64,000 bases of DNA from CAIKMD01 sp963702925 (GCA_963702925.1 OY969771.1:4278001-4342000), one strand, 5' to 3'; numbered from the stretch's first letter, positions 52,845 through 62,980 are shown. Numbers and translations are program-made. The notes: a model not told the origin generated them from the sequence alone.

Positions 52845-54401
52845 CTATTTTTTACTCGGCGCGACATAGGTCGGCAAAGTCACGCGATAGACCAGGACGA
52901 GCGTGTCGACATTGGCGCCCGAGGCATCGGCATAGGGCTGGCCGGCCATATGGCCATCCTGGGTGATGAAATCATTGTCGCTGCCGATAAAGAGGAAATA
53001 ATCGTTCGGGTTCTTTTTGTCGAATGCCGACACGACTGCCATGCTTTCCCACTTCTCGTAGAGATCGTTGCTGTCGTTCGGCAAGCCGTTATGCAGGCCG
53101 AAGCGATTGAGCTGCGTGTTGTCGTCGATATTGAGGAACGATTGATACGCAACGGGTGTGATCGAGGGATCGAGCACGCCGTTCGGCGCGACCGGATGAT
53201 CGGGCAAGTCATAGACAGTGTTCGCGATGTTGGTTGCCGGATGAACCGGATCGGCGATATCCATCAGATCGACGCTGCGATAAAGCGATGTCGCGCTGGC
53301 CAAGGAAAAGCCCGAGCCGCTGTCGCGCGCCAGAACGAGAAACTGGTGGTCGTTGAGGGCAAACATCTCGCTCTGCGCTGCGGTGAGCGATGCGCCGTAT
53401 TGCGGCAGCTGCAGGACATATTCGCCGATCAGCGCCGGCGTCGGCTGTGTGATGTCATAAGCGAGAAGCCGCGTGTTGCGACGGGTATTCTTGATCGTCG
53501 TCGAACTCGTGGCATTGAGGTCCTGGATCAGCGCGCTTTGCAACAGGACGAAAAGCTTGCTGTGATCGGGGCTGATCGCGAGGCCTTCGAAACCTTGGTT
53601 GTTCTGCCGGCCTGAGATTGGATTGCCTTTGGGCGGGCTGTAGACAACACCGGCAGGCGGGCTGTTGGCGGAGAAGTCGTCCACCGCGTTGCCCGTACCG
53701 TCGAGGCGCTTCGGAATGAAGGCTTCGGGCGGCCGGATCGCGCCGATCATCTTTCCGCTCGCCGTGTAGTGATAGACATAGGGGCCGTATTCGTCGCTGA
53801 CCCACATCGTGCCGTCGCCAGGATAAACCACGCCTTCATCGTCGAGGCTGACATGCCCGTTCGGGCCGATGGGCAGCGGAGGAAGTCCGCTCGCCGCTGG
53901 TTTGACGCCGGTGGGGTCGAGGCCGGTCGTCGGCGCTGGTCCGAGGTGGAACTTGTTCGACGTCACGTATTCCATCGTCAGCTGGTTCTGTGCCGTGGTG
54001 CTCGTGCCATAGAAAGGCTGCAAGGTGATGTTGAACCGCTGCAAGCGACCGGGATAGTCGACCGTCCCTTGGGTGTTCCAGCCGCGGTCGGGCAGCATCG
54101 CCAGGCGTCCGACATAGCTGCCGCCCGCGCCTTTGTGCCAGCTGCCCGGCAGCATCGCCATGCCCGACCCGAAGCCGCCGAGCGTGTCGCCGAATTTGTC
54201 GATTGCGTTGGAGGGCACGCGCGCGACGCCGACCAAGCCCTGGTTGACGAAGGTCGAGCCTTCGAAGGTGACGGAGGTGGATTGCGCCGAAGCGGCCGAC
54301 GCGCCGAGGCTCAAGGCGAGCGCGAGGATGATCGGCGCGGCGCGGTTGGATGTGAGGTGCTGGTGGCCGAAGCGCCGGAACTGGAAAGTGCTTTCGCTCA
54401 T
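52845..54401 (-). CDS. Secreted esterase-like protein of the phytase-like family
   Basis: 518 residues. ATG 54401; signal peptide (about 1-40, ILALALSLGASAASAQ). The body shows the phytase-like beta-propeller pattern: DDEGVVYPGDGTMWVSDEYG, NQGFEGLAISPDHSKLFVLL and DNDFITQDGHMAG. These proteins are exported phosphatase/esterase-like enzymes, often calcium-dependent. Acidic residues in SDEYGP and SDNDF could bind metal. Alone in its transcription unit. Confidence 0.8.
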   Translation of the reverse strand: MSESTFQFRRFGHQHLTSNRAAPIILALALSLGASAASAQSTSVTFEGSTFVNQGLVGVARVPSNAIDKFGDTLGGFGSGMAMLPGSWHKGAGGSYVGRLAMLPDRGWNTQGTVDYPGRLQRFNITLQPFYGTSTTAQNQLTMEYVTSNKFHLGPAPTTGLDPTGVKPAASGLPPLPIGPNGHVSLDDEGVVYPGDGTMWVSDEYGPYVYHYTASGKMIGAIRPPEAFIPKRLDGTGNAVDDFSANSPPAGVVYSPPKGNPISGRQNNQGFEGLAISPDHSKLFVLLQSALIQDLNATSSTTIKNTRRNTRLLAYDITQPTPALIGEYVLQLPQYGASLTAAQSEMFALNDHQFLVLARDSGSGFSLASATSLYRSVDLMDIADPVHPATNIANTVYDLPDHPVAPNGVLDPSITPVAYQSFLNIDDNTQLNRFGLHNGLPNDSNDLYEKWESMAVVSAFDKKNPNDYFLFIGSDNDFITQDGHMAGQPYADASGANVDTLVLVYRVTLPTYVAPSKK

Positions 54402-54555
54402 GGTCTCGTTTCTCCCGACAGCTTTGTGCGATGGCCGATGCGGACAGCGCGTCATGAAAGCGTCGGAGAGTACGTTTTACGTACTGCAAATTTATGACGC
54501 GCGCGTTGCGGTCATATGCAACATCGAGAAAACATCGGGAGATTCGCTGTCGCGC

Positions 54556-56772
54556 TCACGCACCGGGGACCGGCTCGGGCTGGGTTTCCGCGAGCGGATT
54601 GGCCTGATGCGCCGCGATGCGGGCGCGATAGAGATCGTAAAGCTGCGCGAGCCCGCCATCATAGGGCTCGCAGCTTTCGATCAGCTCGAGCGCCGTGCGC
54701 CAGTCGCGCGCGCGATAGGCGGCGAGCATCTTGTCGTGGCGCGCGCGGAAGGCGAGAAAGCCCGGATCGCTGCCGCGCTCTTCGTCGCCCAGCAAAGTGA
54801 AGACCCTGACCTCTTCGCGCTTGCCTTTCACTGCGACGATGTCGAGCTCAAGCGCGGCGAAGCCGGGTGCCAGTTTCCGTGTGTCCTCGCCGATGACGAT
54901 CGGCACGCCGTATTTCTTTGATTCGCCTTCGAGGCGCGAGGCGAGGTTGACCGCGTCGCCGATGACCGAATAGTTGAAATGCGTCTCCGAGCCGAGATTG
55001 CCGACGATGCAATCCCCGCTGTTGATGCCGATGCCGGATTCGAGGCGCACGCTCAAACGTGCGCCGCCGGCCAGCAGCACGGCCGATTCCGGCGCGGCAA
55101 GCTCTTCGTTCAGCTGGAGCAATTCGCGCCGCATCGCCAGCGCCGCCTCGCAGGCGCGGCGCGCATGATCCGGCTCGCTGACCGGCGCGTTCCAGAACGC
55201 CATGACGCAATCGCCCATGTATTTGTCGATCGTGCCGCCGGTGCGGAAGATCGCTTCGGTCATGCGCGTGGTGAAGCGGTTGACGATGTCGGTGATGGCT
55301 TCGGGGCGCGATTTGCATTGCTCGGCGACCGAGGTGAAGCCACGAATGTCGGAGAACAGGAAAGTCATCTGGCGCAGCTCGCCGCCGAGCCGCAATTTCG
55401 AGGGATCCTGCACCAGCTGCTCGACCAGGGTGGCGGGCAGGTAATGGCTGAAAGCGTTGCGCACCCGGCGCCGCTCGGTTTCGGTCGCCAACTGGTTGAT
55501 CAGCGAGGAGGTGAGATAAACGCAGAGCGCGACAATCGAGGGATAGAGCGGATCGAAGAGCAGATGAAGCGTGGTGAAAGCGTACCAGGACGATGCCAGG
55601 GCCGCGGCGAAGACGATCACCGTGAAGGCGGCGCTCCAGGCCGCGCCGAAGCGCGGCAGGCCGAAAATCAACGCGACGCCGAGCAGCACGAGGTAGAGCA
55701 GCTCCGCGCCCGCGGCCCAGTCGGGGCGCAGCAGGAAGTCCTGCAATAGCACTTGCTCGGTGATCTGCGCGTTGACCTCGGTGCCGAGCACCGAGACGCT
55801 GCGCGGCGTCGCCTTGAGATCGCCCAAGCCCGTCGCGCCCGCGCCGATGAAGACGATCGCGCCGCGCAGGGCCTCCGGCGGGCCGCTGCCGTCGAGGACG
55901 CGCCAGGCGGAAATGCTCCGCTGCGGGACGTGCCCCGTGTCATAAAGCCAGACCGCGCCCGAGCCGTCGGTCTCGGCGGGGAATTGGCCGATCTTGATCT
56001 CCGCGACTCCGGTGTGCTGGCCATAAGCGGTCATGCCGCTCGCATTGGATGCCTTGATGATATAGGTGCTGGCGCCTTGCGCGACGCGCAGCGCCTCGGC
56101 GGCGAGCGAGGGATAGAGCGTGTCCTGGTAGCGCACCACCATCGGCACGCGGCGCACGATCTGATCGCGGTCGGGAACGAAGTCGAGGCTGCCATTGCCC
56201 GACGCCGCGTCCTCGAACGCGGGAAGGCTCGGGACCGCGCCGCCATAGTCGGGCACGAAGCCGGCCGGGTCGTCGCCCGCGGTCACCCAGCCGGCGCGTT
56301 GCGCGGGCGCCGCTCCGCCCCCGCTCGTGGTCAAGGCAAAGCCGGTGACGACAGGCGCGTTTTTCATCGTCTCGGCCAGCACCCGGTCGTGATCGGGCAG
56401 GTTCGCGATCCAGCGCGCGACATCCTCGGGTGTTTGCGGGATCTTCTGAAGAGCTTGCGCCGGCGAGGTGCGGTCGGGCTCCGACAGCACGATATCGAGC
56501 GCGATGACGGCGGCGCCGTCTTGGTTCAGGCGATCGATCAGCTCGGCGAGCAGGGTGCGCGGCCAGGGCCATTGGCCAAGCTTGGCCAGGCTTTCATCGT
56601 CGATATCGACCACCCTTACCGGCATCGCGGTGTATTGGCGCGGGCGAAGTTCTTGCAGTAAATCGAAGAAGCGCGCCTGGAATTCTCGCACGACGGACGG
56701 ATCGGCGATGCGCAGGCCAAGCCCGAGCAAAAGCACGAAAGTCGATAGAACGCGATTGCGCCAGCGGCTCAT
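54556..56772 (-). CDS. CHASE2-domain adenylate/guanylate cyclase
   Basis: 738 residues. N-terminal signal/TM helix, a periplasmic CHASE2 sensor (about 45-330: DIDDESLAKLGQWPWPRTLL and IDRLNQDGAAVIALDIVLSE), three membrane helices (about 345-415), and a class III cyclase domain (about 465-640). Catalytic metal-binding motifs are FLFSDIRGFTSV and DKYMGDCVMAFWN. It should make cAMP or cGMP from an extracellular cue. Divergent from a FecR gene by 174 bases, a common pairing of CHASE2 and FecR proteins. Confidence 0.9.
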   Translation of the reverse strand: MSRWRNRVLSTFVLLLGLGLRIADPSVVREFQARFFDLLQELRPRQYTAMPVRVVDIDDESLAKLGQWPWPRTLLAELIDRLNQDGAAVIALDIVLSEPDRTSPAQALQKIPQTPEDVARWIANLPDHDRVLAETMKNAPVVTGFALTTSGGGAAPAQRAGWVTAGDDPAGFVPDYGGAVPSLPAFEDAASGNGSLDFVPDRDQIVRRVPMVVRYQDTLYPSLAAEALRVAQGASTYIIKASNASGMTAYGQHTGVAEIKIGQFPAETDGSGAVWLYDTGHVPQRSISAWRVLDGSGPPEALRGAIVFIGAGATGLGDLKATPRSVSVLGTEVNAQITEQVLLQDFLLRPDWAAGAELLYLVLLGVALIFGLPRFGAAWSAAFTVIVFAAALASSWYAFTTLHLLFDPLYPSIVALCVYLTSSLINQLATETERRRVRNAFSHYLPATLVEQLVQDPSKLRLGGELRQMTFLFSDIRGFTSVAEQCKSRPEAITDIVNRFTTRMTEAIFRTGGTIDKYMGDCVMAFWNAPVSEPDHARRACEAALAMRRELLQLNEELAAPESAVLLAGGARLSVRLESGIGINSGDCIVGNLGSETHFNYSVIGDAVNLASRLEGESKKYGVPIVIGEDTRKLAPGFAALELDIVAVKGKREEVRVFTLLGDEERGSDPGFLAFRARHDKMLAAYRARDWRTALELIESCEPYDGGLAQLYDLYRARIAAHQANPLAETQPEPVPGA

Positions 56773-56946
56773 GGTCCGGTCCGGTCCGCGGTGGTTTTCC
56801 CGTTACCTTGTCCCGGAACGGAGAATTGTGACATTGTTAACCATAGAGCCCGCCCTTCAAGTTATTCTTGTGAAAAAGTAACATCTGATTAATATAAACA
56901 ACTCGTAAAAGAACAGGCCAATTCGATGTTCGGGGGAGATCACGAG

Positions 56947-57669
56947 ATGCAGAAGTCTCCGGTGCGCGGCGTTGCGCTGGCGCTTGGCGCGTTTGTCGGG
57001 CTTGCCGCGGTGGCGGCAGCGTCCTGGCCGGCGCTGGCCGACAATATCGGATCGACGACCGTCGTCATCCGGACCGTGACCGGCACGCTCGAAACCCAGG
57101 TCAAGCAGCTCGTCATTCACGACAATGTTGCCCAGAACGAGCTGATCGCGACGGCGCCGGATGCCGCCTCGGAGATCGAATTCATCGACGGCACCAAGCT
57201 GCGTCTCGGGCCGCGCGCGCGGGTCGTCCTCGATAAATTCGTTTACGATCCCGACCCGTCCAAGGGCAAGTTCTACCTCTCAGTCAGCGAAGGCGTGTTC
57301 CGCTTCGCCACCGGCCATATGGACCATCAAAGCTATTCAATCAGCACGCCCAATGGCACGCTCGGCGTACGCGGCACCGAATTCAACCTCGTCGTGCTCG
57401 CCGACCGGACGGTGGTGCAGGTCACCGATGGCGAGGTGTTCGGCACGGCCGACGATGGCGTGCCCAAGAGCTTCCGCCGTGGTGCCTATTTCACCTTGTT
57501 CCATTCCACCGATCCCAGCGACGACGACGATCAATCGGCGCTCAATGGTCAGGTCGCGCTCATGGATTCGCTGATCGGCGGTACGAAATTCGCGTCGAAC
57601 CCGCCGCCGGGTGCTCCCGAAACCCATCCCTTCCAGCAGTCGTTTCCGACCAGCCCGACCACGCCTTAA
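56947..57669 (+). CDS. FecR-domain secreted protein
   Basis: 240 residues from ATG 56947, which has GGGGGAG 8 bases upstream. Signal peptide (about 1-31, WPALADN). The FecR beta-domain is clear: QNELIATAPDAASEIEFIDG, LRLGPRARVVLDKF, and ISTPNGTLGVRGTEF. The C-terminal acidic run DDDDQ and Pro-rich tail are disordered. FecR-like proteins next to CHASE2 cyclases are thought to form an envelope-stress or carbohydrate-sensing unit. Confidence 0.88.
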   Translation: MQKSPVRGVALALGAFVGLAAVAAASWPALADNIGSTTVVIRTVTGTLETQVKQLVIHDNVAQNELIATAPDAASEIEFIDGTKLRLGPRARVVLDKFVYDPDPSKGKFYLSVSEGVFRFATGHMDHQSYSISTPNGTLGVRGTEFNLVVLADRTVVQVTDGEVFGTADDGVPKSFRRGAYFTLFHSTDPSDDDDQSALNGQVALMDSLIGGTKFASNPPPGAPETHPFQQSFPTSPTTP

Positions 57670-57681
57670 GCGAGCGTAGGC

Positions 57682-59157
57682 TTGTCCCCGGCAGACCCTG
57701 CCACCGCCAGCACCAACTCGAAGCTGTCGCGTAGGGACCTGGCGGGGTCGAGGCGGTCAGGGGCTGCGCGCGCCCAGGCCGCGGGCGGCGGAATCATCTT
57801 CGTTCTGTTGCTGACCTTGGTCGTGCTGGTGCCGCTGCCGCTCGGCTCGGTGTCGGCATTGAGCGGTTGGATCATCGCGGTCTATGTCGGGCTGTTATTG
57901 CTGGCGCATGCGGTCAGCCTGCTACGGCCCGGCGCGGCGATCGGTCAAAGCGTCGAACCCAATTGGCCGTGGCTGGCTGCTTTCGTCGCGACGATCGCCT
58001 GGGCGGTCTTGCAAGCATCGCCGGCCATGCCCCATCAATGGCACAACCCGCTCTGGCAAGCAGCCTCTTGGGCGCTCGAGCGACCGCTCGCAGGGACGAT
58101 CTCGCTCGACCCTTACGACACGATTTCGGGCGTGGTCTCGCTGCTGGCCTATGCCGGCATATTCTGGCTGGCGCAGCAGCTCTGCCGCGAGCGCAAGCGC
58201 GCCGAGACCGTGTTTCTCGCCTTGAGCTTCGCGGGCTTCGCCTACGCCATCTATGGTCTGCTCGAGCAGCTCAGCGGCGGCCAGACCGTGTTGTGGTTTC
58301 ACAAGACGTTCTACCGCACCTCGCTCACCAGCACCTTCATCAACCGCAACAATTATGCGGCCTATGCCGGGATCGGCTTGATTTGCGTCTCGGGCATGCT
58401 TTTGAAGCACATCGCCGCGGTCCTGGCCGCGCCAGCCAGCGCACGCGCGCGCGCGATTGCGCTGATCGAGGCGCTCGCAGGGTGGCGGGCTTTGCTTTTG
58501 CCCGGCTGGATGCTGCTGGTGACGGCGTTGCTGCTGACGGAATCGCGCGGCGGCGTGCTCAGCTCCTTCGCCGGTCTCTTCGCCTTGATCGTCGCCGTTG
58601 CCGCGTCACGCACCTTGCGCAGGCGGCATGCCTTGACCATCGGCGCGCTCGTCCTTCTGGGTGGGTGCATTTTCGTCGTCTTCAGCGGCGAGGAAGTGAC
58701 CGAGCGCCTGGCGGATACCGATTTGGAGAACGAAGGCCGGCCGATCGTCTATGCGCTGACCGAGCAGCAGATTGCGGCATTACCCTGGCTCGGCACCGGG
58801 TATGGAACCTTCGAGCAAGCCTTCCGTCTGTTCCAGACCGAAAATGTAAGAGGACGGTGGGACAAGGCGCACAATACCTATCTCGAAAACGCGCTAGAAC
58901 TCGGGGTTCCGGCGGCGATGCTGCTGACCTTCAGCGGCGCGACCTTGTTCTTTCAATGCGTCGTCGGATTGCGGCGGCGCCGCCGCGACGCGATCTATCC
59001 CGCCATCGGAGTCGGCACGACGGTCTTGCTCGCCTGCCATTCGCTGGTCGATTTCAGCCTGCAAATTCCCGCCATCACCGCCACCTATGCGCTGATTATG
59101 GGCGTGGCTGTGATCCAATCATGGAGCAGCGACGAACTGCGCCACGCCGACGCGTGA
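57682..59157 (+). CDS. O-antigen ligase/polymerase-like membrane protein
   Basis: 491 residues, TTG start at 57682, 12 bases after the FecR gene. About ten membrane segments. The Wzy/WaaL-type periplasmic loop and conserved pair are visible (TFINRNNYAAYAGIGL, later GTGYGTFEQAF and RWDKAHNTYLENALELG, the H-N-x-Y/E box). It likely joins or polymerises surface polysaccharide. Co-transcription with FecR suggests envelope polysaccharide work. True start uncertain. Confidence 0.82.
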   Translation: MSPADPATASTNSKLSRRDLAGSRRSGAARAQAAGGGIIFVLLLTLVVLVPLPLGSVSALSGWIIAVYVGLLLLAHAVSLLRPGAAIGQSVEPNWPWLAAFVATIAWAVLQASPAMPHQWHNPLWQAASWALERPLAGTISLDPYDTISGVVSLLAYAGIFWLAQQLCRERKRAETVFLALSFAGFAYAIYGLLEQLSGGQTVLWFHKTFYRTSLTSTFINRNNYAAYAGIGLICVSGMLLKHIAAVLAAPASARARAIALIEALAGWRALLLPGWMLLVTALLLTESRGGVLSSFAGLFALIVAVAASRTLRRRHALTIGALVLLGGCIFVVFSGEEVTERLADTDLENEGRPIVYALTEQQIAALPWLGTGYGTFEQAFRLFQTENVRGRWDKAHNTYLENALELGVPAAMLLTFSGATLFFQCVVGLRRRRRDAIYPAIGVGTTVLLACHSLVDFSLQIPAITATYALIMGVAVIQSWSSDELRHADA

Positions 59158-59805
59158 TCACGGATCGATCAGGCGCTCGAAATTGGCGCGATCGTTTTCG
59201 GCGAGAGCGTCGCGAACCGCGTCGCGGCGCCCCGTCTTGAGCGCGAGATTGACCAGACGCTGGTTGGACTGGTGCCAGGCAATGCGCACCTGCTGTTCAA
59301 ACAAGATGGGATCGGCGTGCGCAAAATACGGCCATTCGAGCAGGCAAAGCTCGAGCCGGGGAAAGGTGAGATCCGGCGCGACGGGCGCGGTCTCGATCGC
59401 CATGGTCAAATCCGGAATGATCTGGCGCGCGGGAGCGTTTTCAGCCAGCTCGGCGTAAGCCAACCGCGTCCAGCCATAAGGGTCGGCCGGGCCGCGCGCG
59501 AGCCCGTCGCGCAACGCGGCGATCGCCTGTTGCATCAAAGCGTGATAGCGCGGTCCGCCGCCGACCTCTTGCTCGGCGAGCAGCATCGCCGCGGTCGCAA
59601 GCTCGAGACGCGGGTGGCCGGAGGTGGTCCAGGCCAGGCTGCTCTGGCGTGCTGCCAGCAGCGTCTCCAAGTCGTTCGGCTCGGCCGGAAGACGGTGGGT
59701 GATGGTCAGCAATACGTGATCGCCCGGGAACATGATCAGCCCCGCAACGAGGCGGGGCAGGGCGAGGACCAAGATGGTGACGCCAAGAAGCAGCGACACG
59801 GCCAT
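59158..59805 (-). CDS. Membrane-anchored unknown protein
   Basis: 215 residues from ATG 59805 (an upstream TTG-type extension exists). One N-terminal membrane segment (MAVSLLLGVTILVLALPRLV), then a helical region that looks like TPR or tetratricopeptide-like repeats (AAMLLAEQEVGGGPRYHALM, GWTRLAYAELAENAPA). Convergent with the O-antigen-ligase-like gene, ending one base apart. Function unknown; the context suggests an envelope polysaccharide role. Confidence 0.65.
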   Translation of the reverse strand: MAVSLLLGVTILVLALPRLVAGLIMFPGDHVLLTITHRLPAEPNDLETLLAARQSSLAWTTSGHPRLELATAAMLLAEQEVGGGPRYHALMQQAIAALRDGLARGPADPYGWTRLAYAELAENAPARQIIPDLTMAIETAPVAPDLTFPRLELCLLEWPYFAHADPILFEQQVRIAWHQSNQRLVNLALKTGRRDAVRDALAENDRANFERLIDP

Positions 59806-60170
59806 CACGCCCGCCCGAGGCCCGATCCGCCTGGCTCGATGATCGCATCTTTGCGGCACGGCTGATCCATCACAGAAAATGGGGCCTCATTGAACAACGC
59901 GCGGCGTCGTCGGGAAACAGTTTTATGCCGGTTTTTGCTTTGCCTCCGGCGCTCATCGAGCGAGCTGACGCGCCATTCGTCGGCCCTCGGGCTGCATCCA
60001 CTCCCCAATCGATAGAATTTGGCTTTGCCGCTGTGAGGCCCCACATCAGGTATTGGCTGGGGTCCGGTGCGACAAAAGCAACCATTTCACGGCGAGACCG
60101 TTCAAGGGTTTTGTAACCAATCTTTGGCACCCTCACCGTACCGTCGAAATGGGGCAAAGAGAGCGCCGCC
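59806..60170. other. Non-coding gap
   Basis: About 365 bases. A frame at 59870-60157 exists but has no protein-like character. No RNA gene or repeat is recognised. It likely holds the promoters of the divergent flanking genes. Confidence 0.4.
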
Positions 60171-60443
60171 GTGGAAGCTGCACGTCTTTACAAGCCAGTC
60201 ATCGCGGCCGAGAGCGCCAATCCGCAAAGCCTCGTTCAGCACCTGTTGGGTGAGGCGCTGCGGCTGAGAAGCCTCGCCCGTGCCGCCGATGCAGCGCCGA
60301 TCGGCGAGGCCTTATCGGTGCTGGCCAGCCAATGCGACGCGGCTGCTACTGTGATTCTCAGCCAGTGGAACGGAACCGCGCGCGCTGCGTCTTCGACGCT
60401 GCGCCCCGCGCATATGGCGACTGTCACGCCGCTGCGTCCCTGA
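60171..60443 (+). CDS. Small protein of unknown function
   Basis: 90 residues from GTG 60171. Mostly helical (ANPQSLVQHLLGEALRLRSL), no membrane segment or signal. It precedes the secreted-protein gene by 8 bases, so the two are probably co-transcribed. No family recognised. Confidence 0.55.
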   Translation: MEAARLYKPVIAAESANPQSLVQHLLGEALRLRSLARAADAAPIGEALSVLASQCDAAATVILSQWNGTARAASSTLRPAHMATVTPLRP

Positions 60444-60450
60444 GGCAAGA

Positions 60451-61434
60451 ATGCGGCTTCGCGCGCTTGCCTTCGCTGCCGCCGCAACCTTTGGCGCGGT
60501 CGTATCGCAAGCGAATGCGTCGGTCCTGAGCGATCGTATCTGGCTCGAATCCTATCTTTCCTTCCCGCTCGAAGACGTTGCCTTTACCGCCAGCGCGATG
60601 GGCTATCTCGGTCGCGTCAAGGAAGCATCGATCCTCGTCAACCTCGGCGGCGGTGCGTTGCCGGCGGTCAAACGCAAGACGGCGGTACGCTTTTACGAGG
60701 ATGGCCGCGCGGCGGAAGAGGTCGATACCGACCCGAGCACCGGTCAGATTCTGTTTCAGGCTTCGTACCGCTACAACGCGCGCAACCAGATCGCGACCAT
60801 CATTCGCAACAATTACGAGGCGAAGGAAATCGAGACGGTCGAGTTCGCTTACGACGCCAAAAGCGATCTCAGCGGCGCGACTGTCGACCGCAACGGCGTC
60901 GTGAAAAAGCGCTTCGCCATCGCGACCACGAGCAGCGGTCAGCCGAAAGAAGTCGTAACGCTTTTACCCGATGGCAGGGCACTGGCGCGCGTCACCTACA
61001 CCTATTCCGACGGGGCGGTGACCATCGACTATTCGGGCGATTTCGGCGCGGCGCGCGTGACCACATCGTTCAAGCTCGATGCGCAAGGAAGACCGATCGC
61101 GGCCGAAACCCAACGGCGCGACGACGCGCCCGAAGTCGATTACGACGGTCACTACACCTATACCTACCTGGCGAACGGCGACAAGCTGTTCCACGGTGTC
61201 GAGACCCATCCCAACGCGCAGCCCCATCCGAGCGAGTGCGTGAAGGATGCGGAGTTCTTTCCCAATGGCGGCGCCAAAAGCACCAAGACGGCCGGCGACG
61301 ACATCACCTGTCCCGATACCTCGAGCACGCATCCCGAGGTCGAATTCGATCAGCAGGGAAATTTCAAGCACACGCGGCTCGGCCGAAACGAGCGCTTCTA
61401 CGACATCGAGTATTTCGGCGCCCCGTCGATGTAA
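60451..61434 (+). CDS. Secreted YD-repeat-like protein
   Basis: 327 residues with a signal peptide (about 1-23, VVSQANASV). Internal motifs such as ASYRYNARNQIATIIRNNYE, FAYDAKSDLSGATVDRNG and YDGHYTYTYLANGDK are tyrosine/aspartate-rich beta repeats resembling RHS/YD repeats. No enzyme motif. A periplasmic or surface role is inferred. Confidence 0.7.
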   Translation: MRLRALAFAAAATFGAVVSQANASVLSDRIWLESYLSFPLEDVAFTASAMGYLGRVKEASILVNLGGGALPAVKRKTAVRFYEDGRAAEEVDTDPSTGQILFQASYRYNARNQIATIIRNNYEAKEIETVEFAYDAKSDLSGATVDRNGVVKKRFAIATTSSGQPKEVVTLLPDGRALARVTYTYSDGAVTIDYSGDFGAARVTTSFKLDAQGRPIAAETQRRDDAPEVDYDGHYTYTYLANGDKLFHGVETHPNAQPHPSECVKDAEFFPNGGAKSTKTAGDDITCPDTSSTHPEVEFDQQGNFKHTRLGRNERFYDIEYFGAPSM

Positions 61435-61573
61435 TTGCCGGCGGCTTCCCGCCTGGCAAAGCGCGCGATCTCCGCACCGCGTTCCTCCACTTGTCACGAT
61501 GCACGATCTGGCACCGCCGCCAGCCGCGGGCTAAAAAGCGCGCTTGCGCATCATGACGGGAAAGGGGGTTTCC

Positions 61574-62122
61574 ATGTCGATGTCGAAGGCGGTCCTGCTC
61601 GGTTTCGGCGTCAGCGCCGGCGCGATCCTGCTGGCTCACGCTGCTGGCCCGAAATTCAACATCAAGCCCGGGCTTTGGGAGATCACCTCCACCGGCACAT
61701 CGAGCGGCACGCCGCCGATTCCCGATGATGTGCTCGCGCGTATGTCGCCCGACCAGCGCGCCAAATTCGAGGCCAGCATGCAAGCGGCCATGGCGCAGGC
61801 GAATGCGCCGCATGTCGTCAAATCCTGCATCACCGAAAAGCAGCTCGAGCAAGGCCCGGATTTCGGCGGCGGCGACAGCAAATCTTGCAAGCAGACGATT
61901 GTCACCCAGACCTCGACGGCCATGGAAGTGCACATGGAATGCAGCGGTGAGCAGAAGATGTCGGGCACGCTCCGTTATCAGGCGGTGTCGTCGGAAGCGG
62001 TCAGCGGGAGCACCGACATGGTTGTCACTAACGGGACCAAAACCATGAGCTCCAAGCACAATATGCAAGGCAAGTGGCTCGGCTCCGATTGCGGCAGCGT
62101 CAAGCCATCGGGCGAGAACTGA
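61574..62122 (+). CDS. DUF3617 family exported protein
   Basis: 182 residues; ATG 61574 follows AAAGGGGG. Signal peptide (about 1-22). The DUF3617 pattern FNIKPGLWEITSTGT, two C-terminal cysteine pairs (KSCITEKQL, KSCKQTIV, MECSGEQKM, SDCGSV) and a conserved MQGKWLGSDC end. Family members are periplasmic with unknown role. Confidence 0.85.
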   Translation: MSMSKAVLLGFGVSAGAILLAHAAGPKFNIKPGLWEITSTGTSSGTPPIPDDVLARMSPDQRAKFEASMQAAMAQANAPHVVKSCITEKQLEQGPDFGGGDSKSCKQTIVTQTSTAMEVHMECSGEQKMSGTLRYQAVSSEAVSGSTDMVVTNGTKTMSSKHNMQGKWLGSDCGSVKPSGEN

Positions 62123-62161
62123 ACGGCTGGCTCGTCGCGCGCCAAGCCTGTTGCGACAACG

Positions 62162-62980
62162 CTATTTCCCGTCGCGGACGCTGTCGAGCCAGGTGACGAT
62201 CTGGCTCGCCGCGCCCGATGCCACCGAGAAATGGCCGCCGCTTTCGACGACGACATATTTGCTTTTGGGATTGGGCGGCGCTTGGTCGAAGGCATAAGCG
62301 CTGCCGCGTTGTGCGAGCGGGTCGTTCGAGCTGGTGATCCAAAGGAACGGCGCCGAGAGTTTTGCGGCGTTGGCGGGCATCACCGCCGCGCCCGCCGGAT
62401 TCCAATAGGATAGATAGATATCGGCGGTCGTGGTGATGGTCCGGTGATCGCCTTGATTGAGATCGACGAATTGCGCATGGTCATCGCCTTTGCCTGCCTG
62501 CACCATGGCTGTGGCGCGCGCGATACTGTCGAGCACCGCCGGATCGCTGGTCGATTCCGGATTGTGGCCCGGCGAGATTGCCACCACGGCCATCAAATCG
62601 CCATGGCGCGCGCCATAGGCGATAGCCGCATTCGCGCCGAGGCTGACGCCGACTACGGCGATGCGGGCGGCGCCGGCTTGGCGCAATGCGGCAACTGCCG
62701 CGTCGATCTCGGTCATGGCCTGATCGAAGCTTTTGTCGTACATCCGGCCGGCCGACCAGGGCATTAACGGCGCGCGCACGACATAGCCGCTTTGATTGAG
62801 ATAGGCGTAAAGCTGGTCGAACATCTTGACGTTGGGCGCCCATTTGCCATGCAGCAGGACGACGCCTACGGTATCGGCGGCGGCGGAAGGAACGACCGCC
62901 ATCGCCAGCCAAACGCCAAACCACAGAACCAGTGCCCAAGCGCGGCCGCGCATACGTTTGCCCGTTGCTTCCAATGACAT
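62162..62980 (-). CDS. Exported alpha/beta hydrolase
   Basis: 272 residues from ATG 62980. Signal peptide (about 1-35, WALVLWFGVWLAMAVVPSAA). The nucleophile elbow GVSLGANAA (G-x-S-x-G), an early LLHGKW oxyanion-type motif, and a catalytic His in ESGGHFSVAS support an alpha/beta-hydrolase fold. Resembles the DUF3530/dienelactone-type hydrolases; substrate unknown. Confidence 0.78.
   Translation of the reverse strand: MSLEATGKRMRGRAWALVLWFGVWLAMAVVPSAAADTVGVVLLHGKWAPNVKMFDQLYAYLNQSGYVVRAPLMPWSAGRMYDKSFDQAMTEIDAAVAALRQAGAARIAVVGVSLGANAAIAYGARHGDLMAVVAISPGHNPESTSDPAVLDSIARATAMVQAGKGDDHAQFVDLNQGDHRTITTTADIYLSYWNPAGAAVMPANAAKLSAPFLWITSSNDPLAQRGSAYAFDQAPPNPKSKYVVVESGGHFSVASGAASQIVTWLDSVRDGK

Noticed and set aside
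57867..59240. 457-codon plus-strand frame
   Set aside because: Overlaps the O-antigen-ligase-like gene in another frame, and is Arg-rich and domain-free.
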